A stretch of DNA of 64,000 bases, from contig CALBTB010000010.1 in NCBI GenBank assembly GCA_937967995.1, positions 124,001-188,000 of the forward strand, read 5' to 3'. Under the pieces are notes generated by a model. That model saw nothing but the letters and a program-made list of their open reading frames with translations. It was not told the DNA's origin and did no database searches. The DNA is from an uncultured Gammaproteobacteria bacterium. GTDB taxonomy: Bacteria; Pseudomonadota; Gammaproteobacteria; UBA6429; Thiohalophilaceae. The number at the start of each line of letters is the position of its first letter. The stretch's first letter is position 1. Position numbers and translations under genes: made by a program. Below are positions 53,186-63,731 of this stretch, one piece after another.

Positions 53186-55629
53186 ACCTGTCGACGCAAA
53201 GCTGTTTTCATTGTGGATTACCGGTACCCGACAACACTCGGTACAGTGTCAGGATTCAGGGCAAAGATCGTCCCATGTGTTGCCCGGGCTGCGAAGCGGT
53301 CGCAAAGGCCATTGTCGATAACGGTCTGCAAAGTTTCTATGACTATCGCACCGAACGCAGTGCTGTTGCACGCCAGCTTGTTCCCGATGAACTCAACAAA
53401 CTGGAGTTGTATGACCGTCCGGATTTACAGAAGAGTTTTGTTTACAGTGATGAAGCGGAGATTAAGCAGGCCTCACTTATTCTTGAAGGAATCGTCTGCG
53501 CAGCCTGTGTCTGGCTGAGCGAACGTCATGTTACTCGCCTGCCCGGTGTTATTTCTTTTCAGGTAAACTATTCCACGCATCGCGCCACGCTGAAATGGGA
53601 TAACGCCAGAATCAAGCTGAGTGATGTACTTAAAGCGATTAGCGACATCGGTTATATCGCACACCCACTTGATCCCAATCGGCAGGAACAATTGTTCAAA
53701 AAAGAACGCGCTGCCGCAATACGACGACTGGCGGTAGCCGGTTTTGGTGCCATGCAGGTGATGATGCTGGCGGTGGCGTTGTATGCCGGTGCCGCACAGG
53801 GCATGGACACTAATCTGGAATTGTTTTTACGCTGGGTAAGTCTGCTTATTGCTACACCGGTCCTGATGTATTCGGCGCGCCCGTTTTTTACCGCCGCCTG
53901 GCGTGATTTAAAAATGCGCGCACCGGGCATGGATGTACCGGTCGCACTGGCCATCGGCGGAGCATTTCTTGCCAGCCTCTGGGCGACGATAACGCGCAGT
54001 GGCGAAATCTATTTTGACTCGGTCACCATGTTCACCTTCTTCCTGTTACTTGGCCGGTTCCTGGAAATGACGGCACGGCAGCGCGCAGGCCGCGCGGCAG
54101 AAGAACTGGTCAAGTTGTTACCCGCCATGGCATTGCGTGTCGAGCAGGACAGGGAAACACTGGTTGCCGTCAGCGATTTACAAACCGGTGACACCGTCAT
54201 CGTCAAACCTGGAGAAACGATTCCCGCCGATGGTGTTATTGTGAAAGGCACCAGCAGTGTCGATGAGTCGTTATTGACGGGTGAAAGCCTGCCGCTTCGT
54301 AAAACAACAGACAGTAGTGTCATAGGCGGCAGCGTCAATATTGAAAGTCCGCTGTATGTGCGTGTCACACAGGTGGGTCAGGATACGGTGCTGGCAGCGA
54401 TACAGCGTTTACTGGAACGGGCGCAAAGTGAGAAACCCCGTCTGGCGCAACTGGCAGATAAGGTAGCCGGTTATTTTGTGATTGCGCTGTTAATCATTGC
54501 CGCGACAGTTGGCACCATCTGGTGGCAAATCGATGCGGAACATGCGTTCTGGGTAGTTATCTCCGTACTGGTGGTGACCTGTCCGTGTGCGTTGTCACTG
54601 GCAACACCCACTGCCCTGACCGCGGCAACCGGACGCCTGACCCGACAGGGTATGCTGACGACGCGTGGACACGCGTTAGAAACACTGGCCCGCGTCAATC
54701 ACGTGGTGTTTGACAAGACCGGGACACTGACCCACGGTAAACTCACCCTGTCGCAAATTCAGAATTTTTCTGATTTGTCGGAACAGCAACTGCTGTCGCT
54801 GGCGGCCAGTCTGGAAAGTCATTCTGAACATCCCATTGCCCGGGCCATTGTTGCATCGTCCGATGAACATATCGTGGCAGAGGATATTCAGAATATACCG
54901 GGGCAGGGCATTAGTGCGACGATAGATGGTCAGCGTTATCTCATCGGTAGTGAAACGTTTATGCAGTCCAGCGGCCTGACGGTACCGACTTCACAGCCAT
55001 GCCAGGTTTACCTGGCCGATTCACAATCAGTGCTGGCCGGTTTCGTTTTCAGTGATCGTTTACGTTCAGGGGCAAGAGAGCTGATTGAACAACTGCATGC
55101 AATGGGGATTCAAACCAGTTTGCTGAGTGGTGATCGCACCGAGCAGGTTCAGGATGTTGCGTCCCGGCTGACGATTCCGACTGCGTTGTCTGGTCTGTTA
55201 CCACAGGACAAACTGGCAAAACTCAAACAGTATCAACAGCACGGCGACGTAGTCGCGATGGTCGGTGACGGGGTCAACGATGCGCCGGTGTTATCACAGG
55301 CTCAGGTGTCTATCGCGATGGGTGAAGGGACGCAGATCGCCCATGCCAGCGCGGACATGGTGCTGTTATCCAATGATCTGGCACAACTGGCCAACAGTAT
55401 TCAGGTGGCGCGGCAAACCCGAACCATCATCAAGCAAAACCTGGCGTGGGCCTTGCTGTACAACGTGGTGGCACTGCCGCTGGCGGCGTCCGGCTGGGTG
55501 GCACCGTGGATGGCGGCAATCGGCATGTCGACCAGTTCGCTGGTCGTGGTGCTCAATGCGCTGCGCTTGACGGCCAGACCGCAACGGCGTAATGATGCGG
55601 TATCGTCCAATAGCGAGGTGACGGCCTGA
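53182..55629 (+). CDS. ccoI: Cu+-exporting P-type ATPase CcoI (FixI)
   Basis: 815 residues. N-terminal metal-binding region CFHCGLPVP and CCPGCEAVAKAI, then a heavy-metal domain with IVCAACVW; eight helices; the CPC motif VVTCPCALSLATP; phosphorylation site FDKTGTLTHG; hinge VAMVGDGVNDAPVLSQA. Supplies copper for cbb3 assembly. Overlaps ccoS by one nt. Confidence 0.97.
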   Translation: MNLSTQSCFHCGLPVPDNTRYSVRIQGKDRPMCCPGCEAVAKAIVDNGLQSFYDYRTERSAVARQLVPDELNKLELYDRPDLQKSFVYSDEAEIKQASLILEGIVCAACVWLSERHVTRLPGVISFQVNYSTHRATLKWDNARIKLSDVLKAISDIGYIAHPLDPNRQEQLFKKERAAAIRRLAVAGFGAMQVMMLAVALYAGAAQGMDTNLELFLRWVSLLIATPVLMYSARPFFTAAWRDLKMRAPGMDVPVALAIGGAFLASLWATITRSGEIYFDSVTMFTFFLLLGRFLEMTARQRAGRAAEELVKLLPAMALRVEQDRETLVAVSDLQTGDTVIVKPGETIPADGVIVKGTSSVDESLLTGESLPLRKTTDSSVIGGSVNIESPLYVRVTQVGQDTVLAAIQRLLERAQSEKPRLAQLADKVAGYFVIALLIIAATVGTIWWQIDAEHAFWVVISVLVVTCPCALSLATPTALTAATGRLTRQGMLTTRGHALETLARVNHVVFDKTGTLTHGKLTLSQIQNFSDLSEQQLLSLAASLESHSEHPIARAIVASSDEHIVAEDIQNIPGQGISATIDGQRYLIGSETFMQSSGLTVPTSQPCQVYLADSQSVLAGFVFSDRLRSGARELIEQLHAMGIQTSLLSGDRTEQVQDVASRLTIPTALSGLLPQDKLAKLKQYQQHGDVVAMVGDGVNDAPVLSQAQVSIAMGEGTQIAHASADMVLLSNDLAQLANSIQVARQTRTIIKQNLAWALLYNVVALPLAASGWVAPWMAAIGMSTSSLVVVLNALRLTARPQRRNDAVSSNSEVTA

Positions 55630-55808
55630 TGTCGATACTATACTTACTGATACCACTGGGCATGGTGTTGCTGGGTATCGCTGTCTGGGCCTTCATGTGG
55701 GCGGTGCGCAGTGGCCAGTTTGATGACCTTGAGGGCCCGGCACATCGCATTTTGCTGGATGACGATGACAAGCCGCCCAAAGACCGCTTGCAGGATGAGG
55801 ACAAGTAA
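55629..55808 (+). CDS. ccoS: cbb3-type oxidase assembly protein CcoS
   Basis: 59 residues: one helix (ILYLLIPLGMVLLGIAVWAF) followed by the CcoS pattern WAVRSGQFDDLEGPAHRILLDDD. Needed to insert heme and copper into the oxidase. Its ATG overlaps the ccoI stop (TGATG). It is not annotated unless short genes are sought. Confidence 0.94.
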   Translation: MSILYLLIPLGMVLLGIAVWAFMWAVRSGQFDDLEGPAHRILLDDDDKPPKDRLQDEDK

Positions 55809-55845
55809 ATTAGAATTGCCTAATATTCAACCCCGGAACATGGTT

Positions 55846-55944
55846 ATGAAAGAGCTATTTACCTTCCAGAATTTCCCATTCGTTATCATCATCGGCCTGA
55901 TCGCTTTTGCCTGGTTTGTCTTCCTGACGGTCATTATCGCCTGA
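55846..55944 (+). CDS. Putative 32-residue membrane protein
   Basis: MKELFTFQNF then one helix FVIIIGLIAFAWFVFLTVII. Also readable from an ATG at 55840 in the same frame. It lies 37 nt after ccoS, in the right strand. No clear ribosome site (CCGGAAC). It could be a real mini-protein of the cbb3 or VWA operon, or a chance ORF. Confidence 0.45.
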   Translation: MKELFTFQNFPFVIIIGLIAFAWFVFLTVIIA

Positions 55945-56015
55945 TTCTTACCCCAGTTCGGCCCGTAACAGCGGGCTAACCTAATGCTTTGGCATGTTTT
56001 TCCGCTAATAGTGGT

Positions 56016-57836
56016 ATGAACATGCATCGAATTCCTTTGCTGGGCCTGCTGGCAGCCGTCCTCACGGTTTGCCTGCCTGTATCCGCGCTGGCTGAATCCG
56101 TCACGGATGTACGCGTGCTGATCGATGTGTCCGGCAGCATGAAAAAGAATGATCCACAGAATTTGCGGGCACCGGCAGTGCGCATGCTGGTTGGTCTGAT
56201 GCCCGAGGGAACTCGCAGCGGTATCTGGACGTTTGGTCGATACGTCAATATGCAGGTCAAACTGGACAAGGTCGACAAGGCCTGGAAACAGCGTGCCATG
56301 CAGGAAGCCGACAAGATCCATTCGCGCGGGCTGTTTACCAATATCGAGGATGCCATCAAGAAGTCCACCACGGACTGGCAACGGCCTGATCCCAGTTATC
56401 GTCGTCACCTGATTTTACTGACCGATGGCATGGTGGATATCGACAAGGACCCACGTCTCAACGAACAATCCCGGCGGCGTTTATTGCAGGAGATTTTGCC
56501 ACGCATCGAAGCGGCTGACGCAAAGATTCACACCATTGCGTTATCAAAAAACGCCGATCTCGAATTACTCAATGCCCTGTCAGGTGCGACCGGTGGTGCG
56601 AATGAGCAGGTGGAAAGTGCCGATCAACTGCAGCGAATTTTTTTCCGCATGTTTGAAAAATCGGTAAAACCGGACACGCTGCCTATCGAAGATAACAAAT
56701 TTACCGTCGACAAACATGTCAGTGATATAACGGTGCTGGTGTTTCTCGCCAAGGAGTCACCGCCCACGCAGCTGACTTTGCCAAACGGTGAAAAATGGTC
56801 GCAGAAAAAACACCCGCAAACCGTCAGCTGGCATCACGAACAGGGTTATGACCTGATCACCATAAAAGGTCCGTTGCCTGGTGAATGGTTGCTACAGGCA
56901 AATGTCGATCCGGATAACCGTGTGATGGTGGTAACCAATTTACGCCTCAAAGTCGATAACATGCCGAATACACTCATGCTCGGTGATGCATTTGATACAC
57001 GGGCACGTCTCATGGAAGAGGGCAAGACAGTCACCAATCAAAATTTGCTTGCCGTTACCGAGTTTGACGTGAAGCTGATTGATGGCGAAGATCGTGTTGT
57101 CAGCACCAAATTGATGGATAACGGAAACAGTCCCGATGTTATCAAAGGCGATGGTGTTTATAGTGCAGCAATTGAGTCGGTGGAAAAAGCCGGTAATTAT
57201 GAAATCGCTGTACGTGCAAAGAGTCTCACCTTCAAACGTATCATTCGCCATACACTGCAGGTCCATGACAGTCCGGCCAATATCACGATTGAGCAACATG
57301 AGGCGCAACAGCCGTTCATCATTACAATTACACCTCATGCCGGTTTGATTCGTCCCGAGACGGTATCCATGCAACTGGCAATTGCCGATCTGGAACCGCA
57401 AATTATAAAACAGGTGGACGATTTAAAATGGCAGATTCAGGTACCAGCCGAGCACGCCAATAAAAAAGTTGTCCTGACCCTGGCGGGCAACCGTTATAGC
57501 AACGAAGCCATTAAAATGGATTTCGAGCAGGTACTGGCCGTAACCGGTGAAGCACAGTCACTGGCGCTGAAAATCAAGCCAAAAGAAACCGTTCCTGTAG
57601 AGCAACCAGCGCCTGAAAAAGCTGTTGCGGAAAAGGCTCCGGAACAGGAACAACCTGCAGATAATATGACTGAGGACAGCGAAGCTGAATCAGACGGTTT
57701 TAACTGGACAATGGTGTTGTCGCTGGTGGTAGGGATTAACATAATCCTGTTTGGTGTTGGCTGGTTTGTTTTACGCCTGTGGCGCAAGCGCATGGCCCGT
57801 GAACAGGAGGAAGTTGAAGCGGAACTGGAAGTATGA
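56016..57836 (+). CDS. Membrane-bound VWA-domain protein
   Basis: 606 residues from the ATG at 56016. Signal peptide (IPLLGLLAAVLTVCLPVSALA), a von Willebrand A domain with MIDAS DVSGSMKK and later LLTDGMVDI, a beta-rich middle with NGNSPDVIKGDGVYSAAI, and one C-terminal helix (WTMVLSLVVGINIILFGVGWF) before a basic tail. Similar VWA/TIGR03503-type proteins exist in Shewanella and Vibrio. Mostly periplasmic. Overlaps the next gene by 4 nt. Confidence 0.85.
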   Translation: MNMHRIPLLGLLAAVLTVCLPVSALAESVTDVRVLIDVSGSMKKNDPQNLRAPAVRMLVGLMPEGTRSGIWTFGRYVNMQVKLDKVDKAWKQRAMQEADKIHSRGLFTNIEDAIKKSTTDWQRPDPSYRRHLILLTDGMVDIDKDPRLNEQSRRRLLQEILPRIEAADAKIHTIALSKNADLELLNALSGATGGANEQVESADQLQRIFFRMFEKSVKPDTLPIEDNKFTVDKHVSDITVLVFLAKESPPTQLTLPNGEKWSQKKHPQTVSWHHEQGYDLITIKGPLPGEWLLQANVDPDNRVMVVTNLRLKVDNMPNTLMLGDAFDTRARLMEEGKTVTNQNLLAVTEFDVKLIDGEDRVVSTKLMDNGNSPDVIKGDGVYSAAIESVEKAGNYEIAVRAKSLTFKRIIRHTLQVHDSPANITIEQHEAQQPFIITITPHAGLIRPETVSMQLAIADLEPQIIKQVDDLKWQIQVPAEHANKKVVLTLAGNRYSNEAIKMDFEQVLAVTGEAQSLALKIKPKETVPVEQPAPEKAVAEKAPEQEQPADNMTEDSEAESDGFNWTMVLSLVVGINIILFGVGWFVLRLWRKRMAREQEEVEAELEV

Positions 57837-58540
57837 CCGAGTCGCTAACCAGTTTGCTTGTCATTTTTTCTGAAGTAGGTTTAGTCCTGCTGCTGCTTTT
57901 TATTGTGCTAGTGTTTGTTGGTATTCGAAATCGTTCAAAGGATACCAGCGTCGCAAAACGTTTTGTGGCCGAACTCAATGAGCAGGAAACAGGCCGTAAA
58001 GCGCAGTTGGTTGAGATTCTGAAAAAAGTTCACCAGATGAATGACGAGGAAGCGGAGAAAACCGCTACCACGATGCTGGGCAGTGAAAAGCGTGTTTACA
58101 ATCGGGGTTTACGCCTGTTCTTACGCAAGAATCGGGAAGATCTGCCGGATATGCGACAGGACGTTGAGCAGATGGCGTCAACTTACCGGCAACTGGTAGA
58201 TAAACAACCAACAGAAAAAATCGTAGAACGCGGTGATAATCCCAAAGCTGAAGCACAGCTACGTTCAAAGTTAAAACAGATGACGGCCGAACGGGACAAG
58301 TTGCAGAAAGACCTCGATGAAGCCATGCAATCCATGGACAATATGCTCAAGGAATATACCCAGATGTATGAAGGCGGGACGGGTAAAAAAGACGGTGTTA
58401 AACACCTGGAAAATGAGTTGACCCAGTTAAAACAGAAGATCGAAAAGAATCTTGTACAAGTAGCTGATGACGAAGAAGATGAGGAAGGGAATGTGCTGGA
58501 TCTTGATGAAGCTAAATCGTCCGGCAGCAAAGCCGAATAA
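57833..58540 (+). CDS. Membrane-anchored coiled-coil protein
   Basis: 235 residues: one N-terminal helix (LLVIFSEVGLVLLLLFIVLVF), then a long charged region of heptad-like pattern (KLKQMTAERDKLQKDLDEAM, LENELTQLKQKIEKNL) and an acidic tail. No known domain. Translationally coupled to the VWA gene; the two likely form a membrane complex. Confidence 0.8.
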   Translation: MTESLTSLLVIFSEVGLVLLLLFIVLVFVGIRNRSKDTSVAKRFVAELNEQETGRKAQLVEILKKVHQMNDEEAEKTATTMLGSEKRVYNRGLRLFLRKNREDLPDMRQDVEQMASTYRQLVDKQPTEKIVERGDNPKAEAQLRSKLKQMTAERDKLQKDLDEAMQSMDNMLKEYTQMYEGGTGKKDGVKHLENELTQLKQKIEKNLVQVADDEEDEEGNVLDLDEAKSSGSKAE

Positions 58541-58567
58541 AAAAAGGCCGTCGATGACGGCCTTTTT
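58541..58567. terminator. Bidirectional terminator between coiled-coil gene and rpoH
   Basis: Perfect AAAAAGGCCGTC with GACGGCCTTTTT, 12-bp stem, loop GAT. With T tracts on both strands it serves the convergent genes at once. Confidence 0.9.
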
Positions 58568-58590
58568 AAAATGTTTAATATTTGTTTGTT

Positions 58591-59436
58591 TTATGCCAGC
58601 GCGCTGCGCAGTTTCCTGATGGCATTGTTTTCAAGCTGACGAATGCGCTCAGCCGAAACCTGGTATTTATCAGCCAGCTCCTGCAAGGTATCTTTCTTTT
58701 CATTCAGCCAGCGACGTTGCACGATATCCTGACTACGTTCATCCAGCGTTGCCAGTGCATGACCAAGCCGATCATTATTGTAACTTTCCCACTGCTCGTT
58801 TTCGAACTGTTCCGCCGGTCCGACACTGGCGTCCTGCAGATAACTGACCGGTGCATACACGTTATCTTCATCATCGTCATCACGCAGATCAAAACCGATA
58901 TCCTGGCCGCTCATACGTGATTCCATTTCCAGTACTTCGCTGGTGGATACGCCCAGATCTTTGGCGACCTGTTCGACTTCGTCATGCGAGAACCAGCCAA
59001 GACGTTTCTTGGAGCTGCGCAGATTAAAGAACAACTTGCGCTGCGCCTTGGTGGTGGCGACCTTGACGATACGCCAGTTACGCAGAATGAATTCGTGAAT
59101 TTCGGCACGAATCCAGTAAACCGCAAAAGATACAAGTCGAACGCCAACCGTCGGGTCGAAACGCTTGACCGCTTTCATTAAACCAATATTTCCTTCCTGG
59201 ATCAGATCCGCCAATGGCAGGCCATAACCGCTATAACCACGAGCAATATGGGCGACGAAGCGTAAATGCGACAAAATCAGCTTGCGGGCTGCATCCAGGT
59301 CACCGTTCTCACGCAGGCGAGTAGCCAGCGCTTTTTCTTCATCAGCACTTAATACCGGAATACCATTGATGGCCTGCAGATAGGCGTCAAGGCTACCGGT
59401 AGGGACAGGCATTTGCATGTCGTAAGTCTTGCTCAT
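58591..59436 (-). CDS. rpoH: RNA polymerase heat-shock sigma factor (sigma-32)
   Basis: 281 residues (E. coli 284). Region 2.2-2.4 with LIQEGNIGLMKAVKRFDP and VSFAVYWIRAEIHEFI, the RpoH-specific box QRKLFFNLR (about 130-138), and region 4.2 with LQELADKYQVSAERIRQLE. It directs heat-shock gene transcription. Last gene of ftsYEX-GGDEF-rpoH. A CIRCE element lies 37 nt upstream of its start codon. Confidence 0.97.
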   Translation of the reverse strand: MSKTYDMQMPVPTGSLDAYLQAINGIPVLSADEEKALATRLRENGDLDAARKLILSHLRFVAHIARGYSGYGLPLADLIQEGNIGLMKAVKRFDPTVGVRLVSFAVYWIRAEIHEFILRNWRIVKVATTKAQRKLFFNLRSSKKRLGWFSHDEVEQVAKDLGVSTSEVLEMESRMSGQDIGFDLRDDDDEDNVYAPVSYLQDASVGPAEQFENEQWESYNNDRLGHALATLDERSQDIVQRRWLNEKKDTLQELADKYQVSAERIRQLENNAIRKLRSALA

Positions 59437-59472
59437 TCGTTTGGTTTCTCCCTTTATTAGGACTGGTTAATA

Positions 59473-59499
59473 CTAGCACTCATGAACTTTGAGTGCCAA
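59473..59499 (-). promoter_or_regulatory. CIRCE element (HrcA operator) upstream of rpoH
   Basis: On the minus strand TTGGCACTC-N9-GAGTGCTAG. The CIRCE consensus is TTAGCACTC-N9-GAGTGCTAA, so 16 of 18 arm positions match and the 9-nt spacer is exact. It sits between a probable -10 box (TATATT, 59498-59503) and the rpoH start codon, the normal place for repression by HrcA. hrcA itself is not in the window. Confidence 0.85.
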
Positions 59500-59503
59500 T
59501 ATA
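59498..59503 (-). promoter_or_regulatory. Probable -10 box of rpoH
   Basis: TATATT on the minus strand abuts and slightly overlaps the CIRCE. The -35 region is poor (GCTTTT at 17 nt). The start of transcription would fall inside CIRCE. Confidence 0.4.
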
Positions 59504-59568
59504 CGGGGAAGTTCCGTACAAAAAGCTTGTTATTTCAGTAATTTACCCACAATCCCAGTGGGTAATGC

Positions 59569-60960
<1,392 letters not shown>

Positions 60961-61018
60961 GGTATTTATCAGTTCTTCCTATTTTTATAGTCCCCACAAC
61001 AGCCGGGTGCAAACTGGC

Positions 61019-61999
61019 TTAACGGGGCTCAATATCCCTTAAATGGCGGCCTACGGCGATCCAGGACCCCCCCAGGCCCAGGCCAATACTCAGCGCTAAT
61101 ACTATGGTTATCGTACCGATGTCCATTTTATGAAGTGAAAAAGGTGTCTGATAGAGCCCGGCCAGCTTTTCCACGGGTCCGTTCATCAGCCACAGGGCGA
61201 TAAACACCAGGATCAGCGCCATTACGCCGCCGATCAGGCCGTACCAGAAGCCGGTATACAGGAAGGGCCGTCGAATGAAAGCGTCGGTACCGCCAATCAG
61301 CTTGACGATCACGATTTCGTCACGCCGGTTCTGAATGGCCAGGCGAATGGTATTGCCTACGACCAGTAACACGGCGATGGAAATCATGATTCCCAGGATC
61401 AGCACACCCTGGCTGACGATGTCCATAATGGCATACAACCGCTGCACCCATTCCTGGTCCAGTTGCACAAACTCTACCTGGCTGATTTCCCGAAACTGTT
61501 TGGCCAGTGCCTCCAGTTGCTGCGCATCACTGTGCTGTAATTTTGGCGTCACGACGATCAGGTGTGGAATCGGGTTTTCATCCAGTGCCGTAATGGCATC
61601 ACCGTAACCGGTACGGGCCTTGAAATCGGCCAGACCCTTGTCACGCGAGATGAACTCCACTTCGGCAATCTCGGGCATCTTGCGTATTTTGTTGCGTAAC
61701 TGTTCTGCCTGTTGTTCGGAAGCCGACTTTTTCAGGAACAGTGAGACCTTGGCGGCACCATCCCAGCCACCACTGAGGGCCTGGGCGTTTTCTAATAACA
61801 GGTGTAGTCCGGTAGGCAGGGCCAGCGCAATGGCAATGACCGCGGCGGTCATAAACAGGGAAAAGGGCGTGCGCCATAACTGTCCCAGACTGTAAAAGAA
61901 GACCTGCGCATGGCGCATGAAATAGGTTTTGATAATGGTGGCCAGACCCGGTTTGTCGCGGGGGCTGACATCCTGAAAAAACTGATCGGTCGCTTTCAT
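61019..61999 (-). CDS. ftsX: Cell division protein FtsX
   Basis: 326 residues, four helices (FSLFMTAAVIAIALALPTG, VLILGIMISIAVLLVVG, LIGGVMALILVFIALW, TITIVLALSIGLGLGG) with a large periplasmic loop after the first. With FtsE it activates peptidoglycan hydrolases at the septum. Overlaps ftsE by 4 nt. Confidence 0.96.
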   Translation of the reverse strand: MKATDQFFQDVSPRDKPGLATIIKTYFMRHAQVFFYSLGQLWRTPFSLFMTAAVIAIALALPTGLHLLLENAQALSGGWDGAAKVSLFLKKSASEQQAEQLRNKIRKMPEIAEVEFISRDKGLADFKARTGYGDAITALDENPIPHLIVVTPKLQHSDAQQLEALAKQFREISQVEFVQLDQEWVQRLYAIMDIVSQGVLILGIMISIAVLLVVGNTIRLAIQNRRDEIVIVKLIGGTDAFIRRPFLYTGFWYGLIGGVMALILVFIALWLMNGPVEKLAGLYQTPFSLHKMDIGTITIVLALSIGLGLGGSWIAVGRHLRDIEPR

Positions 62000-62667
62000 G
62001 CCGCGTTCGCCGTATCGCCGATTAACTGGCCCTGTTTGAGTGCCAGAATGCGGTGCCCCATGCGTTGAATCATATCCAGGTCGTGGCTGGCTACCAGCAC
62101 GGTGACACCGACCTGCCGGAACTGCTCAAAAATCTGCATGATCTCCCAGGACAACTCCGGGTCCAAGTTACCGGTGGGCTCATCGGCCAGTAGTAAAGGT
62201 GGCTTGTTGACCACGGCGCGCGCGATGCCCACTCGTTGTTGTTCACCACCGGAGAGTGTGATGGGAAAACTTTTCTCGCGGCTTAACAGGCCAACCTTGT
62301 CCAGTGCCGCCCGTGTTCGGCGGGCAATTTCACGTGGCGGCTGACCATCGATAATCAGTGGCAGGGCGACATTGTCATACACCGTGCGATCGAACAGGAG
62401 CTGGTGGTCCTGAAAGATGATGCCGATTTTGCGGCGAAAATACGGAATGCGGCGGCGTTTGACCTTGGCGGTGTTTTCCCCATTCACCAGGACCTGGCCG
62501 CGTGTAGTGCGTTCGATCAACGCGATTAGCTTGAGCAGGGTGCTTTTACCGGCGCCGGAATGCCCGGTCAGAAATGCCATTTCACCTTCACCCAGTTCAA
62601 AGCTGACATTGCTCAGCGCGTCCTGGCTGCCAGGATAACGCTTACAGGCCTGAATAAAGTTAATCAT
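61996..62667 (-). CDS. ftsE: Cell division ATP-binding protein FtsE
   Basis: 223 residues. ABC ATPase with Walker A GHSGAGKSTLL, signature LSGGEQQR, Walker B LLADEPTGNLD and H-loop VASHD. Follows ftsY by 11 nt. Confidence 0.97.
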   Translation of the reverse strand: MINFIQACKRYPGSQDALSNVSFELGEGEMAFLTGHSGAGKSTLLKLIALIERTTRGQVLVNGENTAKVKRRRIPYFRRKIGIIFQDHQLLFDRTVYDNVALPLIIDGQPPREIARRTRAALDKVGLLSREKSFPITLSGGEQQRVGIARAVVNKPPLLLADEPTGNLDPELSWEIMQIFEQFRQVGVTVLVASHDLDMIQRMGHRILALKQGQLIGDTANAA

Positions 62668-62678
62668 GTTTGGTCTCT

Positions 62679-63647
62679 TTATTCTATTTGTAACAGGGCA
62701 TCGACAAAGGCTTCGGCATCGAATACCTGCAGGTCCTCCACACTTTCCCCCACACCAATGAAACGGATGGGAATGCCGAGTGTGGCGGCAATGGCGAAAA
62801 CAATACCACCTTTGGCGGTGCCGTCCAGCTTGGTGATAGTGATGCCGGTCACGCCAACAGCATCATGAAATTGCCTGGCCTGTTGCAGGGCGTTCTGGCC
62901 GGTGCTGGCATCCAGTACCAGCATGACTTCCTGTGGTGCATTTGAATCATATTTGGCCATGACCCGTTTCACCTTTTTGAGCTCATCCATCAGGTGCGAC
63001 TGGGTTTGCAGGCGGCCAGCGGTATCGGCGATTAATACGTCAATATGACGTGACGAGGCAGCCTGCATGGCATCATAAATCACCGCGGCACAGTCACTGC
63101 CGGATTGCTGTGCAATCACCGGTACGTCATTGCGCTTTCCCCAGGTCTGTAACTGTTCGATCGCCGCGGCACGGAAAGTATCCCCGGCGGCCAGCATGAC
63201 CTTTTCACCGGCGTTCTGCAGGTGCCTGGCCAGCTTGCCAATAGTGGTGGTTTTACCGGCACCGTTCACGCCGACAATCAGTAACGTGAAGGGCTTATCC
63301 TGTTCGGGAATACTCAGGCCCTGGCTGACGGGCTGTAGCATGGCGATGAGTTTTTCGCGCAGGGCATTGTACAGGGCACCGCTGTCCGCCAGTTTGTCAC
63401 GTGATATCTGTGCGGTTAAATCACTGATGATTTCCTGCGTGGCCTCCACACCGACATCGGCGGTCAGCAGGCAGGTTTCAATGTCCTCAAGTAATTCATC
63501 ATCGATGGCTTTTTTGCCCAGCAGCAGATCGCCGATACCTGCCGCGAGGTTATTGCGTGTACGTGAAAGACCATGTCGAAGTCGTGACAACCAGCCGGTT
63601 TTCTGTTCCTGCTCTGCGTCAGGTTTTTTGAAACTAAATAGTGCCAT
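62679..63647 (-). CDS. ftsY: Signal recognition particle receptor FtsY
   Basis: 322 residues: N domain then SRP GTPase with GVNGAGKTTTIGKLA, DTFRAAAIEQLQTW, IADTAGRLQTQ and TKLDGTAKGG. The long acidic A domain of E. coli FtsY (497 residues) is lacking; only a short 20-residue head precedes the N domain, as in many bacteria. First gene of the ftsYEX group. Confidence 0.97.
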   Translation of the reverse strand: MALFSFKKPDAEQEQKTGWLSRLRHGLSRTRNNLAAGIGDLLLGKKAIDDELLEDIETCLLTADVGVEATQEIISDLTAQISRDKLADSGALYNALREKLIAMLQPVSQGLSIPEQDKPFTLLIVGVNGAGKTTTIGKLARHLQNAGEKVMLAAGDTFRAAAIEQLQTWGKRNDVPVIAQQSGSDCAAVIYDAMQAASSRHIDVLIADTAGRLQTQSHLMDELKKVKRVMAKYDSNAPQEVMLVLDASTGQNALQQARQFHDAVGVTGITITKLDGTAKGGIVFAIAATLGIPIRFIGVGESVEDLQVFDAEAFVDALLQIE

Positions 63648-63731
63648 GCCTGCCTAACCCGGGTATGTAGCGAATCGTGTTGAATGTCGTTATCCTACCA
63701 TTTGTCAGCCAATGAGTGTGAAGATACCAAT

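Noticed and set aside
59543..59565. TTACCCAC-GTGGGTAA hairpin as terminator between the GGDEF gene and rpoH
   Set aside because: Perfect 8-bp stem but no T run follows on the minus strand (AATTACTG), so a Rho-independent terminator is not supported; it may still be a structural element.
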